This document shows positions 52,301 through 64,000 of a DNA stretch of 64,000 bases, piece after piece. How positions within the stretch are numbered: position 1 is the stretch's first letter; every line of letters starts with the position of its first letter. The stretch covers positions 21,593,501-21,657,500 of the forward strand of contig NC_068560.1 of assembly GCF_022201045.2 (NCBI RefSeq). The letters run 5' to 3'. The notes below the pieces were generated by a model that was not told the origin of the DNA, did no database searches, and saw only the letters and a program-made list of their open reading frames with translations. Source of the stretch: Citrus sinensis (Eukaryota > Streptophyta > Magnoliopsida > Sapindales > Rutaceae). The translations under genes and the position numbers were made by a program.

Positions 52301-55300
52301 AATCAATGTAGCCAAAACTATAATTTTTTCTTTTCTTTTTTTTTTTTAAAAAAATCTTTTGACAAGAACAAAATGCTTAAATTCATTATAATATAGCTAT
52401 TTTAAAACTACCTAAAAATTTCCAGGAATCAGTGGACCACAGACAAAAATACGAGCCTGAAACCTTAACGTCCAAAAAGAATGAGACCTTCTTCTTCTTC
52501 TTCTTTTTTTTTAACATAAAGTAAACATTCATTGCCTTTTCAAAATGTGCAGGCTTTTCCTAACTCTAATCTTTCTTCTCTAGTATTTCAGTTTTGTTAC
52601 ACTGCAAATTATTGGGAACTCAAGGATAGGGGTGGAACAGCAAAGAGTTCGTCCGAAAACCATAACTTAGATACATTAGCACCCATTCATACACTAGATA
52701 TGGCTTTTGCTGTGTTGCATTTTCTATTGGGAAAAAAATAATAAATAACTCCTAAGTATGCTATTTCATACAGAGTATTCAGAAGTGCCTTACCGTGCTT
52801 CCTACCAATACAACAAAGACATCATCCCAATAGAAGCAAGATACAACCCTGCCACACATACATGCATACATATAGGCTAGAAATGTGTAGATTACCTTCA
52901 ACAATTCCATCTCTTCCTTAGTTGGACAGAACTTGATTAGATTCTCAACTTGATCAATATCTAGAGCTGATGAATCCAAAGCTAGAACTGCATTCTAGTA
53001 ACAAGAACAACCAAATTTAGGATTATCATCATCGAAAATAAAATACCTTATAATCAAAACTGCCAAAAAAGGGATTCAAAGGTGACACAAAGTGTTCTGC
53101 TTTGCAAAAAACAACGTAGCCAGCCACAGCCATTATTTCAATTCTCAAGCAATGACATTGAATTCTCCACCCTAGATTTCTAAAAGTTATCTTTTAATCA
53201 TTGCTCGATAGATAACAGAAGCAACAATATTAAACATAATACTTGTAGCAAACTGAAGATCACTCATGGAACTGAAAAAACAGCAGCAGCAAAGCCTTGT
53301 TTCTTTAGATTACAAAAGAAAAGAGGCAATAAAATGCACTCCTTAACTCTCCACTAGACAATCATACTGATATGAAAGATCAATGCAAAACAAGCAAAAG
53401 GTCCAAACGAATGGCTGAGCAACCTCCCTAACCTGGTGCAATGTCTCTTTCTCATATCCCAGTAGAAAGGGTGGGAAGGACAAACTAGCCTTATTTAAGA
53501 GTTATTTTATATTTCCAACTCTAGTTTAGATTTTAGTAGCTTAGCGTCTTATTTCATTACTTTTTTAAGCTTGATTGAGTTTTCCCAATGTGTTTTTCTT
53601 ATTGAGTCTTATTTGGTGATACTTAACAAGTAACTTGTACTTTACTATTTTGATTCGATCCTTGGTCGCTATATTTTTCATTTTAAGTAAGGCTTTGAAG
53701 GCAGTCACTAAGAGAATAAATCACACTGTGATATTATAATGCTATCTAAAATGCATGGATTAAACTAAAAAATTAAGAACTCTTTTGTCAAACAAATATA
53801 TTTCACAATTAATATCCCAGAAGACAATGAATTCAATGGAAACTGATTATTAACTGTCCAAACCAATTTCTTATCATGTGTAGTATGGAGAAAGGAAATG
53901 TAAATTTACCATCATATCTGGCAGAGGAATTTTTATTTTCGTGAGCATTATTTCACAATTATATGCTCTACGCAACTCAACCTGTCAGAAACAGAAACAA
54001 ATATAAACTTGAAACAAATTAAATAAATATATATCTACACACACACACACACAAAAGAATAATTTTATAGAGTTAGTGCTATGATCACAACAATTACAAA
54101 GTAGCGACAGCAGGAAAGATGAGAACGGAACAATTATAGAAACAACAACAGAAAAATATTAATAATTATGATGATGTCTGTTCAAACAGACCAAATATAT
54201 ATTGTTATCAACTAGATATATCACAAACTATACTCAAAAGATGCCTTAAGATATATATAATTAGATCAAACTCCACCTGAAAATTCAGCAAGATACACCT
54301 AGAAACTTCATATTTGCTGATGTAGAGTAATAAGAGCACTAGTGAGGTCCTATATACAACCAAATCATTAATCTATGGCTATAGCCAGAAATTTATCTCC
54401 TTTTAGCCTTTTTTTTTTTTAATTGGAGAAAAAGTTAAGTAGTTTGTATATAGAAAGAAATTTACAAAAGGTGAACAAGATTTCCACTAGGCCCAAAAAC
54501 ACCCCAAGAATTTGCAATTAAGAAAGCATCTCATAAAATAAAGTTTCTATCCTGTGAGGGTTAAACAGTATCAAAAGGCAAAAAGTCAAGAACCTTCCCA
54601 AAAGACAAAAGCAACCTAACCTAAAACTCCTTCCCAATTTTGAATTGTATGAAGAAAAACAAAGTATCTTGAAACTCCATTGAAACTAAGGCCCAAAGAG
54701 ATGCTAGAAACCAAGCTCTATCCACAGCGAATTGACATCTTCCTCTCTAGAATCCCCAAAAATTCTGTTGTTCGTTTTTAGCTTTTAGACATATTGTTCT
54801 TTGCCCCCACCCCAGTTTCACACAAATATTACCGTTTTCGTTGTTATTTTCAAACAGACATGGACTTTCAGATATTAATTTCGCTTTACTGCAGTTTTCT
54901 CTAGGAAAGAGGGAGCAAACAGGGGACAAATATATCATTTTGTTATAAAAGAGTTAGTTTCTCTCAGATGCTAAGGGCATAAGAGTGATAAAAATATCTG
55001 GGAAAAATTACCAATTGTACTTTCTCAGGTTTATTGATATTAGAACCACGTCGAACTCCAGTTTTGTTAGTGCCACTTCCATCTGAAGCTGCTGAGAACA
55101 GACTTTCAAGTTCCGAAATATCTATTTCAGGGGCCCTACACAAAAATTTAATCATCTTCACTGGAGAAAAGAGATATAACAAGTCTAAACCCAACCCCAA
55201 ATCACAAGTTTTGATATGAAAATAAGAACAGTGGCAAGCTAAGAAACAAAAAGGGATGTACATAATTCAACAAATGCAGACAGCGGTAAATGGTATCACA

Positions 55301-58300
55301 AATGAAAACACAATAAGAGTGAAGGTAATGCTTAAATATCAAAGGGCTATCCTATGTTCATTTCCAAAAAATGCCACAAAACATATGAATATCATTCAAT
55401 AGACAAAACTAATACTCAAGCAGCAAAAGAGGAAACTATATGCTGATTTGATTTAGGGAATAAAACATTTTATCCCAGCAAAACTTCAGTATTCATCAAT
55501 CAAAACACAGATAGTGTATAGCATCCAACAGAAACCATCATAAAGGTGATGTAGTATAAATATACAAATTTTCATACCTTGAGTGATTTTCCTGTTTCTG
55601 AGAATCAGCCCATAGACTCCCTTGCATTGCTCGGGTAACTTTTACCCAATGCAAAGGCTTCAATGAAGCTTTCTTAGGAGCATGACTAACTCCACTGTTT
55701 AATCGACCTCTACCATGGCTTGCTGGCCCTGATGTCACTTTTCCCTTTCCAACAGATGGGAGTGGTGGTGGGGGCACACTGGAACTCTTCACTCCAGGTG
55801 GTGGGGGAGGGCTTGGCATTACACCACGACTAGGTGGAGAAGGAGCAGTAGGAAGTTTGGGTGCTGGTGGTGGAGGCGGTAGGACTGCACCTGACCGTGC
55901 AGGTCCTAAAGGAGGAGGAGGCGGAGGTGGCCTAGGGGCATTAATGGGCTTACAACCTATAGAGGGAGGAGGAGGAGGTGCCATAGGTATAGAGGTAGAG
56001 CACGATTTTGGAAGTGGCGGTGGAGGAGGAGGTACTGCTGGTTGGGAAGTAGGTGCAAGCTGTAGCTTGTTAGTTATCTTACCCAAGGAGGAAGGCGGAG
56101 GTGGTGGTGGTGGCGGTGGCGGTGGTGGCGGTGGATGAAAAGATGGTTGACTAGATCTAGAGGTAGGAGCGGGGTGTGGCGGGGCTGACAAAAGGGCTTT
56201 AGAAGAATTAGGACCCGCTGGTGGTGGTGGCGGCGGCGGCGGTCCTTTGCTGGTTGTTGAAGGCACTATAGAGCTTCTACCAGAGAAACTAGGTGGGGGA
56301 GGAGGTGGGGGAGGTGGTGATCCTATACTACTTGTTGAAGGCAGTGAAGAAGAACCTTTACCAGAGAAGCTAGGTGGTGGAGGAGGTGGAGGGGGTGGTG
56401 GTCCTATGCTACTTGTTGAAGGCATTGTAGAAGAACCTTTACCATAGAAAGTAGGTGGTGGAGGAGGCGGAGGGGGTGGTGGTACTATACTACTTGTTGA
56501 AGGCACCGCAGAAGAATCTTTACCGGAGAAACCAGGCGGAGGGGGCGGAGGTGGAGGAGGTGGTGGTCCTCTACTAGTTTCCGAAGGCATTGGAGAAAAA
56601 TCTTTACTAGAGAAACATGGTGGTGGGGGAGGTGGAGGGGGTGGTCGAATAAAATTGTTATTAGTTGAAGAAGGTAGAGGTGGAGGTGGAGGGGGTGGTG
56701 AAAGAAAACTGTTATTAGTTGAAGAAGGTAGAGGTGGAGGTGGAGGAGGAGGTGGTGATGGTGGTGGTGCAGACATTGGCAAAGGAATTACTCTAGATGC
56801 TGAAGCTGGAGATGAATGTGGAGGCAGGGGAGGTGTTGGGGCAATAGACTGTGGAGAAGAAGGTGATGGAGGGAAACAAGGTGGATTTCCTTCAGTCAGT
56901 ACTAATGATTGTTGATGAAGAGATGATAGAACTGTTTCATTAGAAACTTGATCTATAGGTTCTGAAACAAGAATCACATCACGAGGACCTTCATTTTTGG
57001 AAAGTGAGGTGACTGAATCACCAGCATTCGACAGCAGTAATTTCTTGGTATCTACCAAAGGCTCAGGGAAAACATCAAACGCTTCATCCAAACTATCACC
57101 AGCACTGGATGCATTATTTTCTTCTTCAGAATCCACGGGTGATGTGTACGAACTTCCTCTATCCTGCATTCTCGTAAATTCTTTCACATCACTGAAGACG
57201 GAAAGTTGTTTCAGTAGCCACAAGGCATCACTGTTATCAACCCACTCAACCCCACTGAAAAGTTCTCGAACCCTAGAAAAAGCTTCAATCGGTAATCCAC
57301 CTTTCTCCTCTCCATTTAAAATTGAAGTTGGAGCCCTTGGAGGGGAGATGCTTTCAACATCCCCAAACAAAACCTGTACATTGACGTTCAAATTATTGGA
57401 CAGATTGATAATATGAAAAAGGGAAAAAGAATAAAAAGCAGAACCTTTAACATCTGACTAAAGTTTCAGGGTCTATTTAAATCTTCAAAGCAGAAAATGA
57501 AAGAAAGAAAGAAAGGAAAAAAGATAGTCTTGAAGACTCAATATTGCTTAATTTGTGCGCTCGTAATCATTTGCATTTCCTTTCACCATCTATCCAAGAT
57601 TTTGAGGGATGGTTTAAACAGATATTCACCTCTGCACGGAAGCCTTTTGGATACCGCTCCTTCGAATCCCAGAGAATATCCAGGTTCTCAGAGTTCAGCA
57701 TCAGAATGTTGGACCGGATAAATGCTGTGTTAAACATAACTCGAAACATCATAACTTCCCTTTCTGGATCCAAGTCCAAATGCACACACTCCAATACAAC
57801 ATCTCCTTGCACCAAGCATTGTATGTCTATTTTAATCACATCACAGTCGGCCTGCAACAGGAGAGTATTCACGTTATCACCAGAAAAAGTAAATAAATTA
57901 GTAATATCACTAACAGTAAAACATCAAAACTCCCACCTGCCGGTAATGCCGAAGGGTCTTCCTCTTCTTGGACATGGAGAAGATCATTTGTGTTGAAAGC
58001 CCACCTTTACTGCGGAAATTCCTACCAAAAATGCGGATAATAGGTCTGCACCCATTTTGAGCATCAAAGTTTGGAATGGCTCGAAGAATAACGCAATCCA
58101 AAGAAAGTGCTCGCTCAGGAGGTGGCCACTCAGGAGTAATATTTCTTCTAGCTACATACTGAAGGTAACGCAGCTGAGATGGGAATGGATTCAAAGGGGA
58201 CAGGAGCTGCAAGAAACCTTTGGGAGCCTCTCGATGAACAATTTCTAGAGTCCTACGCTCTCCACTATGCAACTTTCTGAAAATCAATAAACTAGCTAAA

Positions 58301-58841
58301 AGAAACGCCAATAGTGGCCAACCTCCTCTCTCGCTATGTAGAAGAATAACATTCTGATGATCCCCAAGCAAAAGCCAATGCTCACAAACTCGAAGAAAAT
58401 GTTGAATCAAAGACATTGGAAGGAGAGGGCAACCCTCGTACTGCCGTGGATAATCCAGCACAGTAACATCATACTCACATAATATTTCAGCAAATTCACT
58501 TTGCTTCTCACCCTCTCGAAAATTAAATGCGAGAAACGCTGAATCAGGAAATTCCTCGTGTAACTCAGTTAGAATTTCATGTAAATATAGTTGATACATT
58601 CCATCCGGTACAACTTCAGTTGAAAAACACGAATCAAAAACTGCACATAATGAATAAACCCAAAACCATTGGTATGTAATTAACACTTATAACATTAAAA
58701 AGAAAAAAAAAGAGTAGAAACTGTTCACCAAAAGTAAAAAATTCACACAAAAGAAAAAGAAAACGAACCATATACTCTCTCAATGAATTCAAGCAATCCA
58801 TCAGGAGGCCTTTTGTAAAAGAACCTACTCAGGAGGGACAT
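46306..58841 (-). CDS. Class II formin (PTEN-like/C2/FH1/FH2), complete
   Basis: An actin-nucleating plant class II formin of 1315 residues. Seventeen exons close in frame: 58769-58841, 57937-58640, 57630-57851, 55578-57373, 55012-55135, 53910-53981, 52896-52994, 51131-51172, 50384-50464, 50248-50298, 50086-50167, 49878-49972, 48899-48970, 48668-48784, 47193-47261, 47041-47107 and 46306-46487. The N-terminus ([19 protein letters not shown]) leads into a PTEN-like domain to about residue 190, then a C2-like domain to about 333. These membrane-lipid-binding parts typify class II. FH1 (about 515-885) is a chain of proline runs that bind profilin-actin. FH2 (about 905-1270) shows [23 protein letters not shown] and [14 protein letters not shown]. 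The phosphatase loop reads HSERGGWP (residues 126-133), with Ser where PTEN has the catalytic Cys, so phosphatase activity is unlikely. It resembles Arabidopsis FH13/FH18/FH20. Confidence 0.95.
46718..46933 (-). mobile_element. tRNA-derived SINE in the last formin intron
   Basis: On the minus strand a 216-bp unit starts near GGGGCAGCCCAATTGGTTGAG (box A-like) and carries GGTTCGAGTC (box B-like). It ends in a poly-A run (poly-T at 46717-46725 on the plus strand). Flanks TCGCAGGGAAGTGAT (46703-46717) and TCGCAAGGAAGTGAT (46934-46948) form a 15-bp target duplication with one mismatch. It sits in the intron between exons 16 and 17. Box B lies unusually far from box A for a tRNA-derived head, so the exact SINE structure is uncertain. 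Confidence 0.75.
48187..48209. repeat. (TG)n microsatellite in a formin intron
   Basis: About eleven TG dinucleotides in the intron between formin exons 15 and 14. A related (AC)n run of 17 bp lies at 54037-54053 in the intron between exons 6 and 5. Confidence 0.9.
56244..56645 (-). repeat. Coding minisatellite in the formin FH1 region
   Basis: Five tandem units of 78-84 bp start at 56244, 56322, 56403, 56484 and 56568. Each encodes a proline run, a short F(S/Y)GK.SS segment and PSTSS or a variant. All lengths are multiples of three, so copy changes keep the frame. Confidence 0.9.
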
Positions 58842-59463
58842 TTCTGTCAATTTAACAAGAGCAAGAGGAAACTGAGCGTCAAATTGGACCTTCATTGCTA
58901 AAATGAGCTCGATATATATAATTCAAAGTTTTGATTTTTCCAAAACTACAACTATTTCAGCAACCAGAGGCATTGGAAACGATTATGAGAAATTTTAAAA
59001 TTAAAAGTTTAAAATTAAAATTAAAATGAGAAAGAGAAAATAAGAAATAAGAATATCATTAACTGATAAGTTGGTTTTGAATAAGACGAAACCTGAGAGA
59101 GTGAGAGTGGCGGGGGAATGGATTTAATATTCAAATTGGGAGTTGTGCAGTGAGGAGAAGTCGATGTGCGGGTGCCACCGCTGCCAGACTCTACTTTTTC
59201 ATTTGAACTTTGAATTTTTAATTTTGAGAACCAAAAAATAAGGAAGACGGAGAGATTTTGATGTAGCTGTTAATTAATTTTGTCTGTTTTTTGGGTTCTT
59301 AATGGGCTCAGCACCACTTTTATGAGGCTCTTCTGAGCCCAAGTGTTTGATTTAAGTTTTATGCTCCGAGTCATACTAGATAGCCCGCAATTATTTTCTA
59401 AACATCCTCATCAAGTGAGTGCCCAAATGTTTTCCACTTTTAATATTTAAGTCCATAATTTCA

Positions 59464-59599
59464 ATAATACCACACCTTTGTATAGTTGGGATGCACAGTT
59501 TCTGTCTCAATTGATGTCACTTTATCAATAAAATAATACCGCACCTATATCGTTGGGATGCACAGTTTATATATCTATTGATGTGTCACTTTATCAATA
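59464..59599. repeat. 69-bp tandem duplication
   Basis: Two diverged copies starting ATAATACC (59464 and 59533), both containing GTTGGGATGCACAGTTT and ending TCACTTTATCAATA. Two copies only. Confidence 0.85.
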
Positions 59600-62500
59600 A
59601 CTGGTGTTAATATCAGAAATTTGGCTCAACAATCACATAGAAATTACTTGGAGAATAGGCTCATAACTTTTGGCTTCAACAGATTGGAATTTAGAATACT
59701 TCAATCTCTAAGATAAGAGAATATTGAAGGGTGCTAAAATTGTTACCAGTAAAAACCCTTAAGCAACTCAAGTTAGAAATCGGAGGTCTTAGCAGTAACA
59801 ACTTAAAAGAAAGAGAATAAAGAGAGAGGAGGAGCTCTAATATGCTTAATGCTTGAAAACTTGACTTTTTTACCTTGTAAGGAAAAGTCCCCTTAAATAA
59901 ATGTGACTTACAGAGTCCATGTTGTATTTGAAGTGTTCAATAATGTGTCGCATAGCTGAGGACGATGACAAGTTCTCCTCGTAGTTGAGTTTCATAATTA
60001 TCATTCTATTTGGTTTTATCTTAATCACAAAAGATGATTTACCCAATTTGAGCCATTTATTAATGTGTTGGGGCTGGTTAAATTAAGGTACAATAATCTA
60101 TCTATTCAGATTATTGATGAACTTTATTATCTAGTATCAATGTGCCAATTTTGTAACCCTGTGGATGAACAAAATATTAGATGTCACACATTATTAAAGA
60201 TAAGAGTATAGGTTTGTTTGGGAGTACTACGACGCAGTTGCGCTGCCAGCTTGGCAAACAATCCAAAAGCATTTGTACCGTACGAAAAGAAATGGAGTAG
60301 CTTGCAGCCCGATGCTCCCCAATGGACCTTAAACATCCCAACTTCTAAATGCAATACCATTTTTCATTTAAAATTTTCATGTATCATATTCCTCCACTTA
60401 TCTTTCTTTCTTTCCTCACAATCTCACCAAACAATCTCTTCATTCTCGATAAACTTTTGGTTATAAACATTTTGGTTATAAACATTTTGGATCACCAATC
60501 TAACGAAACTCACAAAGCAAGCACAACCATAAGGAGGGAAAAATTCAACATTTTCCAAGTGTAATTAACAAAAGAAATATACTATAAGAAATAGAAAACA
60601 CAAAAAAAAGAAAGAAAATTGTAGATAAATGATTTGATATAAGGTCTTAAAAAATAACTCAGCTTAAATTAGATTTTTAACTAAACCCATGTTAGATTTA
60701 TCTCTGTAATATCTTTTTTTATTTTACATTTAAAAAAAAAAGTTGAAAACTATTGATATTGATATTGTGGATTTCACATTTGGAGATATTGGAGGAAGAA
60801 AACAAAACCCAAATTATATAGATGTGAAGGAAAAGCGGGCGTAGGGCCGTCGACAGAAAAATCTCTTGGGAATGGAAAAGTCTTCATTATTTGTTTTAAC
60901 TTATCTTGCCTGGGAGGAATCTCCGCGAAATAGGAAAGTGGGCTTTGGTTTGCTGGTATCTTTATCTTTGTTCCTCTAGTATTGTTTTAAATGTTTTTTT
61001 TTCTTTTAATTTACTTACTTGAAAGAAAAAAGGGGCCAAAAAAAAAAAAACCTGTGCTGCTTGCTGCTACTATTCAAGAGATAGTGACAAATGAGAAGTA
61101 ATAGTTTTTTTTTGGACTAGTGAGCAGTGCGGCTCGTGATGGTTACAAAAGCTTAAAAAGGTTCATCATTTTCTGGAAAAAGGAAGAAGATGGGCAATCA
61201 TTTCTGCATAAAGGGCGTCAAATTTTCACTCTCTTTTCTTTGTCGATGGGTCTGTGCTCTCTAGTCTTCCTATTATATATAGGGTTTGCCCACCTTATGT
61301 TTATCTTAAGGTACAATTCTCTCAAACACAGCTAAGAAGTGAGTCTTAGTGGGACTCATTGCTATAGAGAGGGTTATACGGATGATTATCCTAGTGAAAT
61401 TCATAATTCTATATGATGGATATGAACATATCCATATGGATATCTATGAATATTTAATTTTTATTATATAAAAATAAAACAAAAAAATATGAAAAAATAA
61501 TCATAATATAAATATTTAAATCAATATTAGATTCTAATATTAAATTGAAAATAATAAACATCCCAAATAACAAATATTAAAATTATGAATTCACAAGAAG
61601 AAATTATAATCTATTACAAATTAATTTTAAATAAAATACAAAAAGTGTGTTCTTCTAATAAGCCTTGTATATGACTTACAAGCTTTCAGTCTCCAACCTG
61701 ACCATCATAATAAATCTACAAATTAAAACAATGCATTAAAGAAATAAAATAAATAAACACTATTATAAATATGGTTGTATCTCCTCTTTATCATCATTAT
61801 CAGTCACTTCTCTATTCATTTCTTCTTCATTCACACTATTATCTTTACGAATTCCACCTTTGTTTAAATAAAAAAAAAGGACATTGATGAAATAAAATAG
61901 AATAAATATTATCAAAATTAAATAAAGCATAGAAGTAAGATGAGTTTGGAAGCTTTCAATTCAACCTATATTCATTTTGAGTACACATTAAGAGCTCCAA
62001 TGTGCGTAGATATTTAGAAGCTACTAAGATATCTTAAATAAGAAGAATAAGCTAAAATACCAAAGAGGAGGGAGCGGAGTTGTGAATAAAATGATGTCAA
62101 TAACCTGCAAGCAAGCGATGATGTACGATATCAATGGATGGGGAGGGATGATTGACAGATCGATATTAGTAACCGATGAACAATGAGCAGTTAGTATGTG
62201 AAGTGAAGAGAGATAATCTAGAATTTGGTAAATTGAAATTATAAAAGAAGAAATGACATGCGGGTAAATGGATATTGTGCCAAATATAATTTTTTACCAT
62301 ATTCATGGCTAAATTTTTTTGAATAGATATTATTTAGTCTAATTTGATTGGACATATTATTATCCAACTTAGACAAACCAATTTACCATCCCTATATATA
62401 ATAAATTGATAGCTATAATCACGAGGTCGAGAGGGGTTAGCTGCACAACCGCTTCCATGTCTCTTTTGTATGTTCTTGTGTTTTAAAAGTTAAGATCAAT

Positions 62501-63619
62501 TCACTCTCCACTAGGAGAGAGCCACTGACAAACAATAAATTCTTCACATGTACACTCAACTCAATTTATTTTGAGCGAACAATTGGGTGGAGCTCTGCTT
62601 TATTACACGTGCATCATTACTAGAGGGTACTTCTTCCGAAGGTATCGTATCCCAACGCCTATTGATTTTTCCTTTTAAGTCTTCAGTGATTTGTCTAATT
62701 GTTTACGGTAATAAGTTTTCAATAATTCGACCTTGATGTATTGTGCAAAAAAAATAATTACTTAAGAGAGTGTATATCCGCATTGCATCATATTATTTAT
62801 ATGAGATATTATTATTTTATTATCTAATTTTTTATATATATTATTTTATTATTAAATATTTTTGATAATTATTTTTCTTATATAATGTTTTAATTTTTAT
62901 TATTTTATCACTCAATTGTTGAATCTGACCAAATTTTTAATCGAAATTATAGTAAAAATATATTTTATTCCTAAATTGTGTAAGTGTAATTTAATCTTCT
63001 AAATTAAAAAAATACAAAATCAATTACATAAAAAAACACTTTTATCAATTAATTATTTTGTATAACTAAAATAATTAATTGATAAAATTATAAATATTAT
63101 AACTCTTTGAAATTCTTAAAATACTAAAATTCTTAAAACATCACTATAACATTAGTAATTTTTAATTTATTAATAGAGGTAATGGTTTGGTGGTAAAATG
63201 ATAAAAAATTGAAATATTAAATGGATAAAATAATTATAAAAATATTTTAGTGATAAAATAATATGTTAAAAAATATTAAGTAATAAAATAATAATATCTT
63301 TATCAATATCATATTATTTTATTACAAATTTATATCTTAAATTAAGATGAGTCGATGTGCAAAATATTAACTATCAATAAAACAATGTATATACAAAAAA
63401 AACTTATAACTAATATTTAAGATTATAAATATTTTTGGCACCGGGCCAACGGGAACGGAAGTGACAATCAGTGAATCTGTGAATGTTGTTGGAGGTACAA
63501 TAAATAGAAATAAATTTTCGTATCTCATTGACAGACATGCCCGTTCACTGTTTAATTTTTATAACAAGTTCCTTTGTTTTTTGTTTTTTTTTTTAATTTT
63601 TATTTGAAAGTCTCTCGCT

Positions 63620-63620
<1 letters not shown>

Positions 63621-63657
<37 letters not shown>
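63621..63657. repeat. (TAA)n microsatellite
   Basis: Twelve TAA trinucleotides about 130 bp upstream of the last gene's start codon, so in its promoter or 5' UTR. A short (AAATA)n run follows at about 63750-63771. Confidence 0.95.
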
Positions 63658-63659
<2 letters not shown>

Positions 63660-63787
63660 CACTGTGTCTCCACTGGCCCCAACCTGCAACCATACAAAAC
63701 AAAACCAAACCCAACTTTCACTCGCCTTAATCTCCAAACCAGACTTACAAAAATAAAATAAAATAAAATAAACTCACTCACTCTCTT

Positions 63788-64000
63788 ATGGCGGCAGAAG
63801 AAGAAGAAGAAGCAAAGCAGCTTCAGCAGCTTCTTAGGTTGTACATAGGAATGAGCTTCTCATTGTTCCTAGCGTCGCTTCCGAAGAACTCATCACAGGC
63901 GAAGGAGGAGCTGAAGGCGAGGCTGAGGGCGGCGGAGGAGCAGCTGAAGCAAATGAAGTCGAGGAGGAAAGAGGACTCGAAGGCTAACGCGAGGGTGGTG
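63788..64000 (+). CDS. N-terminus of an unidentified coiled-coil protein
   Basis: An open frame from ATG 63788 to the window end, 71 codons without a stop. It starts MAAEEEEEAKQLQQLLRLY, then a moderately hydrophobic stretch (IGMSFSLFLASLP), then a charged helix-like region (QAKEELKARLRAAEEQLK and KSRRKEDSKANARVV). The heptad-like spacing of Leu suggests a coiled coil. The strong codon-like composition, the GC rise relative to the upstream DNA and the TCTTATGGCGG start context support a real gene. The family was not recognised. No splice donor was seen before the window ends. Confidence 0.7.
   Translation, partial: MAAEEEEEAKQLQQLLRLYIGMSFSLFLASLPKNSSQAKEELKARLRAAEEQLKQMKSRRKEDSKANARVV

Larger units (their letters stand above)
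58842..63787. other. Intergenic DNA between the formin and the last gene
   Basis: The first 400 bp should hold the formin 5' UTR and promoter. From about 59600 to 59960 the minus strand looks like a degraded LTR (pyrimidine-rich, leaderless), at low confidence. About 61370-62400 has ends rich in GGATAT and CATATCC words and may be a degraded DNA transposon, not proven. Open frames at 60218-60466 and 61120-61335 lack motifs and splice context. From 62750 to 63400 the DNA is extremely AT-rich. I saw no gene. Confidence 0.45.

Noticed and set aside
55857..56915. Plus-strand open frames encoding long glycine runs
   Set aside because: They are the reverse complement of the proline codons of the formin FH1 exon, whose minus-strand frame and splice phases are certain.

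Overview
This window is nuclear DNA from a flowering plant. The genes are split by GT-AG introns, intergenic DNA is AT-rich, and there are plant-type LTR retrotransposons, a SINE and a MITE. The host proteins are typical of eudicots. A woody eudicot such as Citrus would fit, but that is an impression from protein resemblance and was not tested.

Host genes from left to right: (1) the 3' part of a GH31 glucosidase of the heteroglycan glucosidase (HGL1) type, + strand, 467-7530; (2) a complete four-exon mitochondrial alternative oxidase gene (here AOX-a), - strand, 8282-9937; (3) a second alternative oxidase copy (AOX-b), - strand, 12486-19385, which lacks exon 1, has lost one intron and is split by a Copia retrotransposon; (4) a complete nine-exon urea/H+ symporter gene of the DUR3 family, + strand, 22855-25704; (5) a complete 17-exon class II formin (PTEN-like, C2-like, FH1, FH2), - strand, 46306-58841; (6) the first 71 codons of an unidentified coiled-coil protein, + strand, from 63788. 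A short orphan acidic C-terminal exon lies at 43989-44106. All exon phases of AOX-a, DUR3 and the formin close exactly when joined.

Mobile DNA fills about a third of the window. A Copia element (12659-18772) has 822-bp LTRs that look identical, a 5-bp target duplication and an uninterrupted 1301-residue polyprotein, so it is young. A Ty3/Gypsy element of the Tat type (27587-41949) has 1009-bp LTRs, two RNase H domains and a spliced antisense gene between pol and the 3' LTR. It is decaying through stop codons and through a 1359-bp solo LTR inserted in its protease. It landed in an array of roughly 0.4-kb tandem repeats. Smaller insertions are a solo LTR in an HGL1 intron, a SINE in a formin intron and a Tourist-like MITE at 43382-43655.

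The most unusual signal is that the palindrome GGTACC occurs about 50 times in the 14.4-kb Tat element, in LTRs, coding DNA of all three frames and non-coding DNA. It is nearly absent from the other 50 kb. This looks like a DNA-level property of the element rather than a protein-level one. I found no tRNA, rRNA, CRISPR array or prokaryotic-type system.
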